Assembly: GCA_964355365.1 (NCBI GenBank)
Contig: CAYHEX010000005.1
Span: forward strand, 1-40,324
From: SCUN01 sp964355365
GTDB lineage: Bacteria; Acidobacteriota; Vicinamibacteria; Vicinamibacterales; SCN-69-37
DNA: 40,324 nt
Direction of reading: 5' to 3'
Positions 8,084 to 16,863 of the stretch are shown piece by piece. The notes beneath the pieces are model-generated. The model saw only the letters and a list, made by a program, of their open reading frames with translations, made no database searches and was not told where the DNA came from. Each line of letters starts with the position of its first letter. The first letter of the stretch is position 1. Position numbers and translations under genes: made by a program.

Positions 8084-11000
8084 ATGGCTCTCGCTATCCG
8101 TCGTCCCCATTCCGTTGTTGCCGGTGTCGCGCTGGCGTTGGTGCTCGCAGGTGTCTGGTCGCTCCCGGTCGCTGCCGGACGCGTCGTCAGCGTCGTGGCT
8201 GAACAGGCAGCGGCATCCAGCCTGCCGCCCTACCTGAACCTGTTCAAGTGGCGCAGTATCGGCCCCGACCGCGGTGGACGATCCATCGCGGTCTCAGGTG
8301 TCGTCGGCCGGCCGAACGACGGCTACTTCGGCGCCGTCGGCGGCGGTCTCTGGAAGACCACCGATCGCGGTGAGACGTGGACACCGGTCACCGACGGCCA
8401 GGTCGGCAGTTCATCTGTTGGCGCGGTCGCGGTGTCGGAAACCAATCCGGACATCGTGTACGTCGGCATGGGCGAGACCTGCATCCGCGGCAACATCATG
8501 TCGGGCGACGGCGTCTACAAGTCCACCGACGCCGGCAAGACCTGGACGCACATCGGCTTCAAGGATGCCAGGAATATTTCCAAGATCCGCATCCATCCGA
8601 AGACCCCCGACATCGTCTATGTGGCGGCCTTCGGCCACCACGGCGGGCCCAACGAGGAACGTGGCGTCTACAAGAGCACGGATGGCGGCAAGAGCTGGAA
8701 GCGCACGTTGTTTCGCGATAACAAGACGGCCGCGATCGACATCTCGATCGACCGCAACAATCCGGACGTGATGTATGCCGCGATGTGGGAGGCCTACCGG
8801 CTCGAATACAAGATGTCGAGCGGCGGCCCTGGCAGCGGCCTGTTCAAGTCCACCGACGCCGGCGAGACATGGACGGAGATCACGCGTCGCCCGGGGATGC
8901 CCGCCGGGCTCATCGGCCGCATCGGCGTGTCGGTGTCGGGCGCCAATTCCAACCGGGTCTACGCGGTCGTCGAGAACGACAACGGGGGCCTCTTCAAGTC
9001 CGATGATGCCGGCGCCACATGGACGCTGGTCAACAGCGGGCGCAATATCCGTCAGCGCGCGTTCTACTACACGCACGTCACGGCGGACCCGGCCAATGCC
9101 GACACGGTGTATGTGCTCAACGTCGGGACGTTCAAGTCGACCGATGGCGGCAAGACGATGGTGAACTTCGCGGGCGGCGACTCGCACGATCTCTGGATCG
9201 ACCCCGCCGATCCGAAGCACATCCTGCACGCCAGCGACAGCGGCGGCGCCGTGACGTATACGGGCGCCAACCCCTTCACCGCGCGCGACTATGCAACGCC
9301 CCAGTTCTACCATGTGGTCACCACCAAGCACTTCCCGTATCACGTGTGTGGCGCGCAGCAGGATGGCGCCACCGTCTGTCTGCCCAATGAAGCGGGGGGC
9401 GGCGGAGGCCGTGGCGGCCGCGCGGGCGGCGCGCCGGCAGATACGACCTACAACCCCGGCGGTTTTGAACCTGGATACATCGCCCCGGACCCGAAGGATC
9501 CCGACGCGTTCTTTGCCGGCGCCGTGAACGGCGGGTACCTTCAGTACACCAACCGGCGCACCGGCCAACAGCGCGAGGTGCATCCCTATCCGCGCATGTT
9601 CTCCGGCGAACCGTCGAGCGCCCTCGTGGAGCGCATTCAGTGGACGTTCCCGATCATCTTCTCGCCGGTGGACACGCGTGTCCTGTACACGGCGACCCAG
9701 CATGTCTGGCGCACCACGAACAACGGCCAGCACTGGGATCGCATCAGCGACGACCTGACCCGGCACGATCCAAAGACGATGGGCCACTCAGGCGGACCGA
9801 TCACGGGCGACATGAACGGTCCTGAGGTGTATGCCACGGTCTTTGCCCTGGCGCCCGGCAAGACGGACGCCAACGTGCTCTGGGCCGGCTCCGATGACGG
9901 CTTGATTCACGTGACGCGCGATGGCGGCAAGACCTGGACGAACGTGACGCCGAAGGACATGCCTGACTTTGGCCGCGTCAGCATCATCGATGCGTCGTCA
10001 TTCGACGCCGGCACCGCCTACGCTGCGGTGAAACGGCCGCTGCTCGATGACTTCACGCCGCACATCTTCCGCACGCATGACTTCGGGCGCACGTGGACGA
10101 AGATCGTGAGCGGCATCACCACCGAGGAGTACGTGAACACGGTTCGCGAGGATCAGAAACGCAAGGGCCTGCTGTACGCAGGGACCAACAAAGGCGTCTA
10201 CCTCTCCTATGACGATGGCGCGACGTGGCAGTCGCTGTCGCTGAATCTGCCGAGTCTGCCGGTGTCGGATCTGATTGTCGAAGCCCGAGACCTGGTGATC
10301 TCCACGCATGGCCGCGGCTTCTACGTGCTCGATGACATCGCGCCCATCCGCCAGTTCAGTCCCGCGGCGACGGCGGCCGCGCCGGCCCACCTGTTCGCAC
10401 CGGAGGATGCCTATCGATCCACCAACGGAGCACAGATCAGTTACTGGGTCACGGGACCGGTCACGAACCTCAAGATTGAAGTGCTCGACAAGACAGGCAC
10501 CGTGGTTCGGACGTTTGCCGGCGCGACAGGCGGAGCCCCGACACCGGACCCAGGCGCGGGCCGCGGCGGCGGAGGCGGTGGCCGTGGCGGCGGGGGCGGT
10601 GTGAGTAACGCCTCGATGTCGCCAGGGATGCAGAGCGTGACCTGGGACTTGCGATATCCCCCGGCGACCAGTTTCCCGAACATGATTCTCTGGGGCGGTG
10701 GCGTGCAGGGGCCCGCTGGGGCGCCAGGCACGTATCAGGTGCGGATGACGGTGAACGGGGTCGCGCAGACGCAGCCATTCCAGGTCAAGCGGCATCCCAT
10801 GCACATTGACGAAACCGATGCGGATCTGCAGGAGCAGTTCGACCTGGCGATTCGGATTCGCGACAAGACGAGCGAAGCCAACCAGGCGGTCATCGATATC
10901 CGACGGATCAAGGCCGACGTGGCGGACCGCGTGTCGAAGTCGCCGGACGCGAAACTGAAGGCGGCGGCTGATGCCTTGATCTCGGGCCTGAGCGAAGTCG

Positions 11001-11266
11001 AAGGCGAGATCTACCAGGTGAAGAACCAGGCCGGTCAGGATCCGCTCAACTTCCCCATCAAGGTGAACAACCGGTTGGCGTCGCTCTTGTCGATGGTCAA
11101 CAGCGGCGATGGAAAGCCCATCGGCAACGCGCTGCCGATCTTCACCGCGCTCTCGGGTGAGCTGAAGGTGCTGACCGACAACGTCGGTCGCATCCTGACG
11201 AAGGATCTGGCGGCGTTTAACGCCGAGGCCGCGCGTCTGAAGCTGGAAGCGGTGAAGGGTAAATAG
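8084..11266 (+). CDS. Secreted Asp-box (BNR/VPS10-like) beta-propeller protein
   Basis: This 1060-residue exported protein starts at ATG 8084, six bases after a GAGGAG ribosome-binding site (8072-8077). A signal peptide with a hydrophobic run (SVVAGVALALVLAGVW) opens it. About ten Asp-box repeats of the S/T-x-D-x-G-x-T-W type follow, such as KTTDRGETW, KSTDAGKTW, KSTDGGKSW and RTHDFGRTW, forming one or two propellers as in sialidase-like and sortilin-type proteins. Two Gly/Arg-rich inserts occur near residues 440 and 830. The last 200 residues are helical and charged. Acidobacterial homologues are often labelled glycosyl hydrolase, but I see no catalytic signature, so a binding role is equally possible. 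Confidence 0.85.
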   Translation: MALAIRRPHSVVAGVALALVLAGVWSLPVAAGRVVSVVAEQAAASSLPPYLNLFKWRSIGPDRGGRSIAVSGVVGRPNDGYFGAVGGGLWKTTDRGETWTPVTDGQVGSSSVGAVAVSETNPDIVYVGMGETCIRGNIMSGDGVYKSTDAGKTWTHIGFKDARNISKIRIHPKTPDIVYVAAFGHHGGPNEERGVYKSTDGGKSWKRTLFRDNKTAAIDISIDRNNPDVMYAAMWEAYRLEYKMSSGGPGSGLFKSTDAGETWTEITRRPGMPAGLIGRIGVSVSGANSNRVYAVVENDNGGLFKSDDAGATWTLVNSGRNIRQRAFYYTHVTADPANADTVYVLNVGTFKSTDGGKTMVNFAGGDSHDLWIDPADPKHILHASDSGGAVTYTGANPFTARDYATPQFYHVVTTKHFPYHVCGAQQDGATVCLPNEAGGGGGRGGRAGGAPADTTYNPGGFEPGYIAPDPKDPDAFFAGAVNGGYLQYTNRRTGQQREVHPYPRMFSGEPSSALVERIQWTFPIIFSPVDTRVLYTATQHVWRTTNNGQHWDRISDDLTRHDPKTMGHSGGPITGDMNGPEVYATVFALAPGKTDANVLWAGSDDGLIHVTRDGGKTWTNVTPKDMPDFGRVSIIDASSFDAGTAYAAVKRPLLDDFTPHIFRTHDFGRTWTKIVSGITTEEYVNTVREDQKRKGLLYAGTNKGVYLSYDDGATWQSLSLNLPSLPVSDLIVEARDLVISTHGRGFYVLDDIAPIRQFSPAATAAAPAHLFAPEDAYRSTNGAQISYWVTGPVTNLKIEVLDKTGTVVRTFAGATGGAPTPDPGAGRGGGGGGRGGGGGVSNASMSPGMQSVTWDLRYPPATSFPNMILWGGGVQGPAGAPGTYQVRMTVNGVAQTQPFQVKRHPMHIDETDADLQEQFDLAIRIRDKTSEANQAVIDIRRIKADVADRVSKSPDAKLKAAADALISGLSEVEGEIYQVKNQAGQDPLNFPIKVNNRLASLLSMVNSGDGKPIGNALPIFTALSGELKVLTDNVGRILTKDLAAFNAEAARLKLEAVKGK

Positions 11267-11280
11267 GAATTACCCAGCGT
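11267..11280 (+). repeat. 14-bp near-copy of the motif at the IS91 right flank
   Basis: GAATTACCCAGCGT lies immediately after the stop codon at 11264-11266 and matches GAACTACCCAGCGT (1734-1747) at 13 of 14 positions in the same orientation. It sits next to a truncated aldo/keto reductase fragment. It may be a solo IS91-type end, or chance. Confidence 0.25.
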
Positions 11281-11300
11281 CACCGGGCGCACGCCGGATC

Positions 11301-11486
11301 TCATCGCGCCGTTCTCGCTCGATCGATTCGCACTCGATCGGACGATGGCGCGGCGGCGTAGGCTTCACCCTGAAAACGCGGAGTCGTCGATCGCCAGTCG
11401 CCTGCGCTCAGCTTCTCTGCTCTGAAGCGTCCCGTGAGCAGGCCTCTGCCCAGTGGTGAGTAGGCCACAATGGCGCCGACCTTGCC
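11301..11486 (-). pseudogene. Aldo/keto reductase fragment
   Basis: The frame contains VGAIVAYSPLGRGLLTGRF followed by WRSTTPRFQGE. This is the well-known block of the aldo/keto reductase superfamily around beta-7 and the cofactor loop (AYSPLGRGxLTG, then PRFQGE). Only some 45 of about 330 residues remain. The catalytic Asp-Tyr-Lys-His region and the C-terminal cofactor-binding part are missing. Sequence on both sides does not continue the fold in any frame I checked. It is a gene relic on the strand opposite the Asp-box gene, next to a 14-bp motif shared with the IS91 flank. Confidence 0.6.
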
Positions 11487-11544
11487 TTCGGCGACGGATA
11501 CCGTCGCGCCAGAGAAAGGGTGAACACGACTGAGAGTGGTGCCC

Positions 11545-11901
11545 TCAGCGCCGGGCCTGATCGCGAGGCGCCTGTTGCAGCACTGCCCAGACGAGCACCA
11601 CGGCCTCGACGGCGCAGGCCGCAAGGATGCTGATGACCCGCGGCGAGAGTCCCTCGTCGTGGCCTGTCAGCACTCGCCGGACGAACCAGCCGCTGACAAA
11701 CGCCAGCGCGACGACCGCCAGCAGCAGCCCCGTCCGGCGCCGGCCGCGCATGAGCAGCAGGCCGCCGGTCAGCGCCACCGACCCCATGACGAAGCCGAAT
11801 CCGACCGCCTCGGGGCTGCCATCGGTCTCAAAATGTCGCCAGAGGCCCACCACCAACGTCACCACGCCGAACAGCATCGTCACCGCGCTTGCCACCGTCA
11901 T
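11545..11901 (-). CDS. Small four-helix membrane protein
   Basis: This 118-residue protein is almost entirely membrane-embedded, with hydrophobic segments at about 3-21, 31-50, 56-74 and 87-108. The short loops are positively charged (RGRRR and VRR). A good ribosome-binding site (AGGTGAGGA) lies six bases before ATG 11901. The Gly-rich first helices (FGVVTLVVG, FGFVMGSVALTGGLLL) recall TMEM14-type small proteins, but the match is weak and I assign no function. It stands alone: the upstream neighbour is divergent, and downstream on its strand lies only an aldo/keto reductase relic. Confidence 0.7.
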   Translation of the reverse strand: MTVASAVTMLFGVVTLVVGLWRHFETDGSPEAVGFGFVMGSVALTGGLLLMRGRRRTGLLLAVVALAFVSGWFVRRVLTGHDEGLSPRVISILAACAVEAVVLVWAVLQQAPRDQARR

Positions 11902-12076
11902 GTGTGTTCCTCACCTTTGGATGCAGCGATCGCGTTGTTGAGGGACGCCGGGTTGGAGAGACAAGGCGCTGATTATAGGAGGTTCACCGCTACGCATCCG
12001 CCCGAGATTCGTCGATCACGCACTTCTGCTACGATCCACTCCCGTCACGGGTACGCATTCACAGGGGAGTTGCGTC

Positions 12077-13732
12077 ATGGCACGTCCGTTGACCTCTTTG
12101 ATCGGCATCGCCGCGGTGGCGGTCGCCGCGTGGCACCTGGCCCCCGTGGTCAGTTCGCGTCAGGCGTCGCCTGGCTACGACGCGCTGGTGATCCTCTACA
12201 ACGACATGCGCGCCTCGCAACGGCCGGTCACCGGCCCGGACGGTGTGCCTGATTACCGCGACGCGACCATGCAGGTGAGCCGCGCCAGGCTTGACGAGTT
12301 GGGGCGCCGCCTCGATGCGTTCGACTCGCGCACCTGGCCCCGTGCCCAACGCGTCGATCACCTGCTCGTGCTGGCTCAATGGCGCAACTACGACTTCGAG
12401 CATCGTGTGATGCGGCCGTGGAAACGTGACCCCGGGTTCTACGTCGATCAGCTGCAGCGCCTGCCACTGACTGACACGCCGATCCCGGCGAGTCAGATCG
12501 CCGCGTTCCGCAGGCAACTGGCGGCCGTCTCGACCATCACCGCCCAGGCCAAGGCCAACCTCACCGAGGGCGCCAGCGAGCACACAAAGGCCGCGATCCG
12601 CAACATGGAGCAGGCCGACGGTGTCGGCCACGGTTTTCCCTATCGAGCGGTGCCGCCCGCCGGTGTGATCGGCTGGTACGACGATCTGATCGGCCGCCTC
12701 GGAACCGCCCATCCCGATCTGGTCGCGTCGGCACAGACGGCCCGCGCCGAAGCGGTGGCGTTTCGCGACTGGCTGAAGCAGAACGAGAGCCGGATGAACC
12801 GGCCGTCGGGCATGGGCCTCGACAACTACGACTACTACCAGCGATTCGTCAGGCTCATGCCGTATACGTCGGACGACAATCTGTTGCTCGGCCAGCGCGA
12901 GCTCGAGCGCGGCCGTGCGTTCCTGGCGATCGAACGCTGGAAGAACCGCACGCTTCCGCCGCTCGATCCCTCGCCGAACCGCGAGGACTACGAGCGTCGG
13001 AAGCAGGACGCCGATCAGGACATCCGCCGCTTCATCGTCGAGCACGAGATTCTCACCATCCCCGACTACGTGAAGGAGCTCAAGACCAACGTGCCGTGGA
13101 TCGAGCGTCCCGGCGGCGTGCGCAACTTCTGGGAAGAGATCCAGTTCCGCGACCCGCGGCCCGACCATGTGCACGCGGTCATCCCCGGTCACGGCTTCGA
13201 CGCGCTGGTCCATCGGCAGGATAAGCGGCCGATTCGTGGCTCCTTCAGCGACGGTGGCCGAACGGAAGGATGGGCGTTCTATCTCGAGGAGATGTTCCTG
13301 CAGGCCGGACTGCTCGACACGCGGCCGCGCACCAAGGAGCTCTACTACCTGTTTCAGGTGAAGCGCGCCACGCGCACCCGCGCCGAAGTCATGATGCACG
13401 CCAACACGTTCACCGTGGCCGATGCCGTGCGCTCGATGCGCGAGAACGTCGAGTTTCTCGATGATGACGTGGCGCGTGTCGATGCGGAGATCTACCTGCG
13501 GCGTCCCGCCTACGGAAGCGGCTACCAGATGGGCAAGCTGCAGATCGATCAGCTGCTCTCCGACCGGTACCAGCAGTTGAGGAACGCGTTCAACCTGAAG
13601 CAGTTCCACGACGAGTTCCTGGCGGCGGGCACCATTCCCATCGCGCTGATCCGCTTTGAAATGGTCGGCGACGAAAGCCAGCTCGGTGCGTTCTGGAAGC
13701 GCGTGCCCGACACCGTCGCGTCGGGCCGCTAG
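12077..13732 (+). CDS. Secreted DUF885-family protein with altered metal motif
   Basis: This 551-residue exported protein (signal TSLIGIAAVAVAAWHLAP) begins at ATG 12077 after an AGGGGAG ribosome-binding site. DUF885 proteins are peptidase-like helical proteins whose candidate metal site is HExxPGH plus a later EGWAxY motif. Here EGWAFYLEE (from E397) is present. The first motif reads HAVIPGH (366-372), with Ala where the family has the catalytic-type Glu. The C-terminal block (RPAYGSGYQMGKLQI) is otherwise well kept. I infer reduced or lost hydrolase activity, or a divergent subgroup. It precedes a secreted S9 peptidase on the same strand by 94 bases, but a separate promoter seems to serve that gene. 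Confidence 0.8.
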   Translation: MARPLTSLIGIAAVAVAAWHLAPVVSSRQASPGYDALVILYNDMRASQRPVTGPDGVPDYRDATMQVSRARLDELGRRLDAFDSRTWPRAQRVDHLLVLAQWRNYDFEHRVMRPWKRDPGFYVDQLQRLPLTDTPIPASQIAAFRRQLAAVSTITAQAKANLTEGASEHTKAAIRNMEQADGVGHGFPYRAVPPAGVIGWYDDLIGRLGTAHPDLVASAQTARAEAVAFRDWLKQNESRMNRPSGMGLDNYDYYQRFVRLMPYTSDDNLLLGQRELERGRAFLAIERWKNRTLPPLDPSPNREDYERRKQDADQDIRRFIVEHEILTIPDYVKELKTNVPWIERPGGVRNFWEEIQFRDPRPDHVHAVIPGHGFDALVHRQDKRPIRGSFSDGGRTEGWAFYLEEMFLQAGLLDTRPRTKELYYLFQVKRATRTRAEVMMHANTFTVADAVRSMRENVEFLDDDVARVDAEIYLRRPAYGSGYQMGKLQIDQLLSDRYQQLRNAFNLKQFHDEFLAAGTIPIALIRFEMVGDESQLGAFWKRVPDTVASGR

Positions 13733-13813
13733 CGATGCGCCAGCGATGATGTAACGCAATGAAGCGCGCGGCGGTCGGAAACGACTCCAGCGACGCCGCG
13801 CGGCAAGTCGGCG

Positions 13814-13819
13814 TATCAT
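13814..13819 (+). promoter_or_regulatory. -10-like TATCAT seven bases before a start codon
   Basis: TATCAT ends exactly 7 bases before ATG 13827 and no ribosome-binding site lies between them. Transcription from it would begin at the A of ATG, giving a leaderless message. No clear -35 box is visible. Confidence 0.4.
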
Positions 13820-13826
13820 CCCGCTC

Positions 13827-16742
13827 ATGAGCCGACACTTCGACTTCCGCCGCATGGCCGTGGTTTTTGCGTGTGTGGTTGCCTTTGCCCCCGCGTTCAC
13901 GCGCGCAGCCGCGCAAGCCCCGGCGACGGCCACCGTCGCGGCGCCCAAGCCCATCACGCTCGACGACTACGCGCGCTTCAAGCGCATCGCCGGCGCGTCG
14001 ATTTCGAACGACGGCAAGTGGATGCTCTACACCGTGACGCCGAATGACGGCGACGGCACGCTGTTCGTGAAGTCGCTCGACACGGCCACCGTGCACGAGA
14101 TCGCCCGCGGCACGGGCGCGTCGTTCTCCGACACATCAAAGTGGGTCGGCTACTTCGTGGCACCGCCAACACCCGCGCGCGGTCGCGGTGCGGCTGCGCC
14201 CCGTGGCGGCGGCGCACCTCAAGCGGACGCCGCGGCCGGCAGCGCAACAGCCGCGCGCCCCTTCGAAGTGCTCGATCTTTCGACGGGCACCAAGACGTCG
14301 TTTCCATCGGTGGCGAGTTTTGCCTTTTCCCCGGATGGCGAATGGGTGCTGATGCGTCCACAGGCGGCCGGTGCGGCTCCCGCCGCTGATGCAGCGGCCG
14401 CGGGACGCGGCGGTCGCGGCGGCGCCGCAGCAGCAGGCGCAGCGGATGCCGGCCCCGGCGCCGACTTGCTGATGCGCCATCTCGCCACCGGCAATCAGCG
14501 CTACGTCGGCAACGTCGGCGCCTATGTCTTTGATGACGCCGGCAAGCAGATGGCCTACACCGTGCGCGGCCAGCAGAGGCTGGGCAACGGCATCTACGTG
14601 ATGACGCTCGGCAGCGGCGACACGAAGATGCTCGACGCGGCGCCGCTCGACTACGACCAGCTGACATGGAGCGCCGAGGGCACGCACCTCGCGGTGCTGC
14701 GCGGCGACAAAGCCAGAGGCAAAGTCCAGAAGGACAACGTCGTGCTCGCATGGAAGCACGTCGGCACGCCGCAGTCGCAGGCCGTCACGTTCGATCCGGC
14801 CAAGGGCACGGGCGTGCCGGCCGGCATGGTGATCAGCGAGTTCACGGCGCCGCGATGGAACAACATCGGAGATCGACTGCTGGTCGGACTCAAGGCCCAG
14901 GAGAACGAGAGGCCGGTCACGACCGAACCGCAAGCCAACGTCGACGTGTGGCACTGGAAAGACGATCAGCCGCAGTCGGTGCAGATCATTCAAGTGAATC
15001 AGGCGCGTCGCGCCACGTTTGCCGCCGCGATCGATCTCGCCGCCGGCACACTGAAACAGATCGCCGACGACGACATGCCGACGATCACGCCGACCGACGA
15101 CCTGACGTGGGCGATCGGACGTGTCGAGACGCCCTATCGCGGGCAAGTGGCCTGGGGCGGCAGCAAGGCGGATATCGTCCGCGTGAATCTCAAGACGGGC
15201 GAACGCGCGATGATCGAGCCGGGCCTCTCGCGCACGATGGGCTTTTCGCCCGACGGCAAGTGGTTTCTCTACCTCAAAGGCGGCCACGTGTACTCGTACG
15301 AGATGGCCACCGCGAAGAAGACGCAGATCGACGGCGCCAAGAGCTTCGTGAACGCCGAAGACGATCACGACTACGAGAAGCCCGTGTACGGCGTGGCCGG
15401 TTTCAGTGCCGACGGCAAGGCCGCGCTGCTCTATGACCGTTACGACGTGTGGTCACTGCCGCTTGCGGGCGGTACGCCGATGAACCTCACCAAGGGCGCC
15501 GGTGCAAAGCAAGACGTGCGCTACCGCGTGGCCTCGCTCACCGCGCGCGCCGGCGGCGCGGGCGGCGGCGGCGGTGGCGGCCGTGGTGGTGGCGCACCCG
15601 CCGATCCGATCGACCTCGCGAAGCCCGTGACGCTGTCCGCGTACGGTGAGTGGACCAAGAAGACGGGTTACTCCGAACTGGCACCGGGCGGAGCGATCAC
15701 GCCGCTCATCTGGGCCGACAAGGCCATCGGCGCGCCGATCGTGGCCAAGGATGCCGATCGCATGATCTTCACGGAGCAGACGTTCGCCGAGTATCCGAAC
15801 TACTGGATGTCGGACAAGAAGTTCAGCGCGCCGAAGCAAGTGACCGATGCCGATCCCGCGCTCCTCAAAGACTTTGCGTGGGGCAGCAAGACGCTCGTCG
15901 ACTACAAGAACCGCTTCGGTCAGCGGCTGCAGGGCACGCTCACGTTGCCGGCCGGCTATCAGCCCGGCAAGAAGTATCCGATGATCGTGTACTTCTACGA
16001 GCTGATGTCCGACACGCACCATGCATTTCAGGTGCCGCCGTACGACGATCGGCCGCACATGTCCACGTATGCCAGCAACGGCTACCTCGTCCTGCAGCCC
16101 GACGTCGTCTATGAAATCGGCAAGCCCGGCACGTCCGCGCTCGACTGCGTGACGGCCGCCGTGAAGAAGGTGATCGAGCTCGGCTATGCGGATCCGGCGC
16201 GGATCGGCCTGCAGGGCCACAGCTGGAGCGGCTATCAGTCGTCATTCATCCTGACGCAGACGGACATGTTCGCTGCCGTCGTCACCGGCGCGCCGCCAAC
16301 CAACCTGACGAGTTTCTACGGCACGCTCTATCCGTCCAGCGGCACCATTCAGCAAGGCATCATGGAAGTGGGGCAAGTGCGCATGGGCGCCGGCGTCACG
16401 CCGTGGTCGGCGCACGCGCTCTACGAGAGCCAGTCGCCGCTGCACAACGCGACCAACATCAAGACGCCGTTCATGATCCTGCACGGCACGGCCGACACGG
16501 CCGTCGACTGGAGCCAGGGCCTCGAGTTCTACGCCGCAGCACGCCGCCTCGGCAAGTCGGCGATCTTGCTGTCGTATCCCGACGAGCCCCACCACCTGGC
16601 GAAGCACGAGAATCAGAAGGACTTTCAAATTCGCATGAAGCAGTTCTTCGATCACTACCTCAAGGGCACGGCGGCGCCGCTGTGGATCACCGAGGGCGTG
16701 ACGCAGGTCAAGAAGGGTCAGGACCCGGCGATCATCAAGTGA
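13827..16742 (+). CDS. Secreted S9-family prolyl oligopeptidase-type peptidase
   Basis: This 971-residue serine peptidase is exported by an N-terminal signal (VVFACVVAFAPAFTRAAAQA). A beta-propeller occupies roughly residues 40-690, with WD-like FSPDGxW and FSADGKA strands. The alpha/beta-hydrolase domain follows. The catalytic triad is visible: Ser799 in GHSWSGY, Asp890 in HGTADTAVDW and His922 or His923 in DEPHHL. Several Gly/Arg/Ala-rich inserts interrupt the propeller (near residues 112-140, 190-215 and 570-590). It cleaves oligopeptides in the periplasm or outside the cell. No ribosome-binding site precedes ATG; a -10-like hexamer seven bases upstream suggests leaderless translation. Confidence 0.92.
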   Translation: MSRHFDFRRMAVVFACVVAFAPAFTRAAAQAPATATVAAPKPITLDDYARFKRIAGASISNDGKWMLYTVTPNDGDGTLFVKSLDTATVHEIARGTGASFSDTSKWVGYFVAPPTPARGRGAAAPRGGGAPQADAAAGSATAARPFEVLDLSTGTKTSFPSVASFAFSPDGEWVLMRPQAAGAAPAADAAAAGRGGRGGAAAAGAADAGPGADLLMRHLATGNQRYVGNVGAYVFDDAGKQMAYTVRGQQRLGNGIYVMTLGSGDTKMLDAAPLDYDQLTWSAEGTHLAVLRGDKARGKVQKDNVVLAWKHVGTPQSQAVTFDPAKGTGVPAGMVISEFTAPRWNNIGDRLLVGLKAQENERPVTTEPQANVDVWHWKDDQPQSVQIIQVNQARRATFAAAIDLAAGTLKQIADDDMPTITPTDDLTWAIGRVETPYRGQVAWGGSKADIVRVNLKTGERAMIEPGLSRTMGFSPDGKWFLYLKGGHVYSYEMATAKKTQIDGAKSFVNAEDDHDYEKPVYGVAGFSADGKAALLYDRYDVWSLPLAGGTPMNLTKGAGAKQDVRYRVASLTARAGGAGGGGGGGRGGGAPADPIDLAKPVTLSAYGEWTKKTGYSELAPGGAITPLIWADKAIGAPIVAKDADRMIFTEQTFAEYPNYWMSDKKFSAPKQVTDADPALLKDFAWGSKTLVDYKNRFGQRLQGTLTLPAGYQPGKKYPMIVYFYELMSDTHHAFQVPPYDDRPHMSTYASNGYLVLQPDVVYEIGKPGTSALDCVTAAVKKVIELGYADPARIGLQGHSWSGYQSSFILTQTDMFAAVVTGAPPTNLTSFYGTLYPSSGTIQQGIMEVGQVRMGAGVTPWSAHALYESQSPLHNATNIKTPFMILHGTADTAVDWSQGLEFYAAARRLGKSAILLSYPDEPHHLAKHENQKDFQIRMKQFFDHYLKGTAAPLWITEGVTQVKKGQDPAIIK

Positions 16743-16863
16743 AATGGGGAGTTTTCCGCGACGTTGGGAAATTATCCGGCGCGGCGTGGACGTCCCTGTC
16801 TCTGTATCGATGATTCTTCGACACGGACGCACGGCACGCGTCTTGCTCATAAATGAACTTATC

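Noticed and set aside
12059..13957. 632-codon minus-strand frame opposite the DUF885 gene
   Set aside because: Plus strand has a signal peptide, family motifs and ribosome-binding site; the reverse frame has none.
16743..16863. Possible FNR-type box before the nap operon (TTGCTCATAAATGAAC)
   Set aside because: Does not fit TTGAT-N4-ATCAA: the second half-site is poor.
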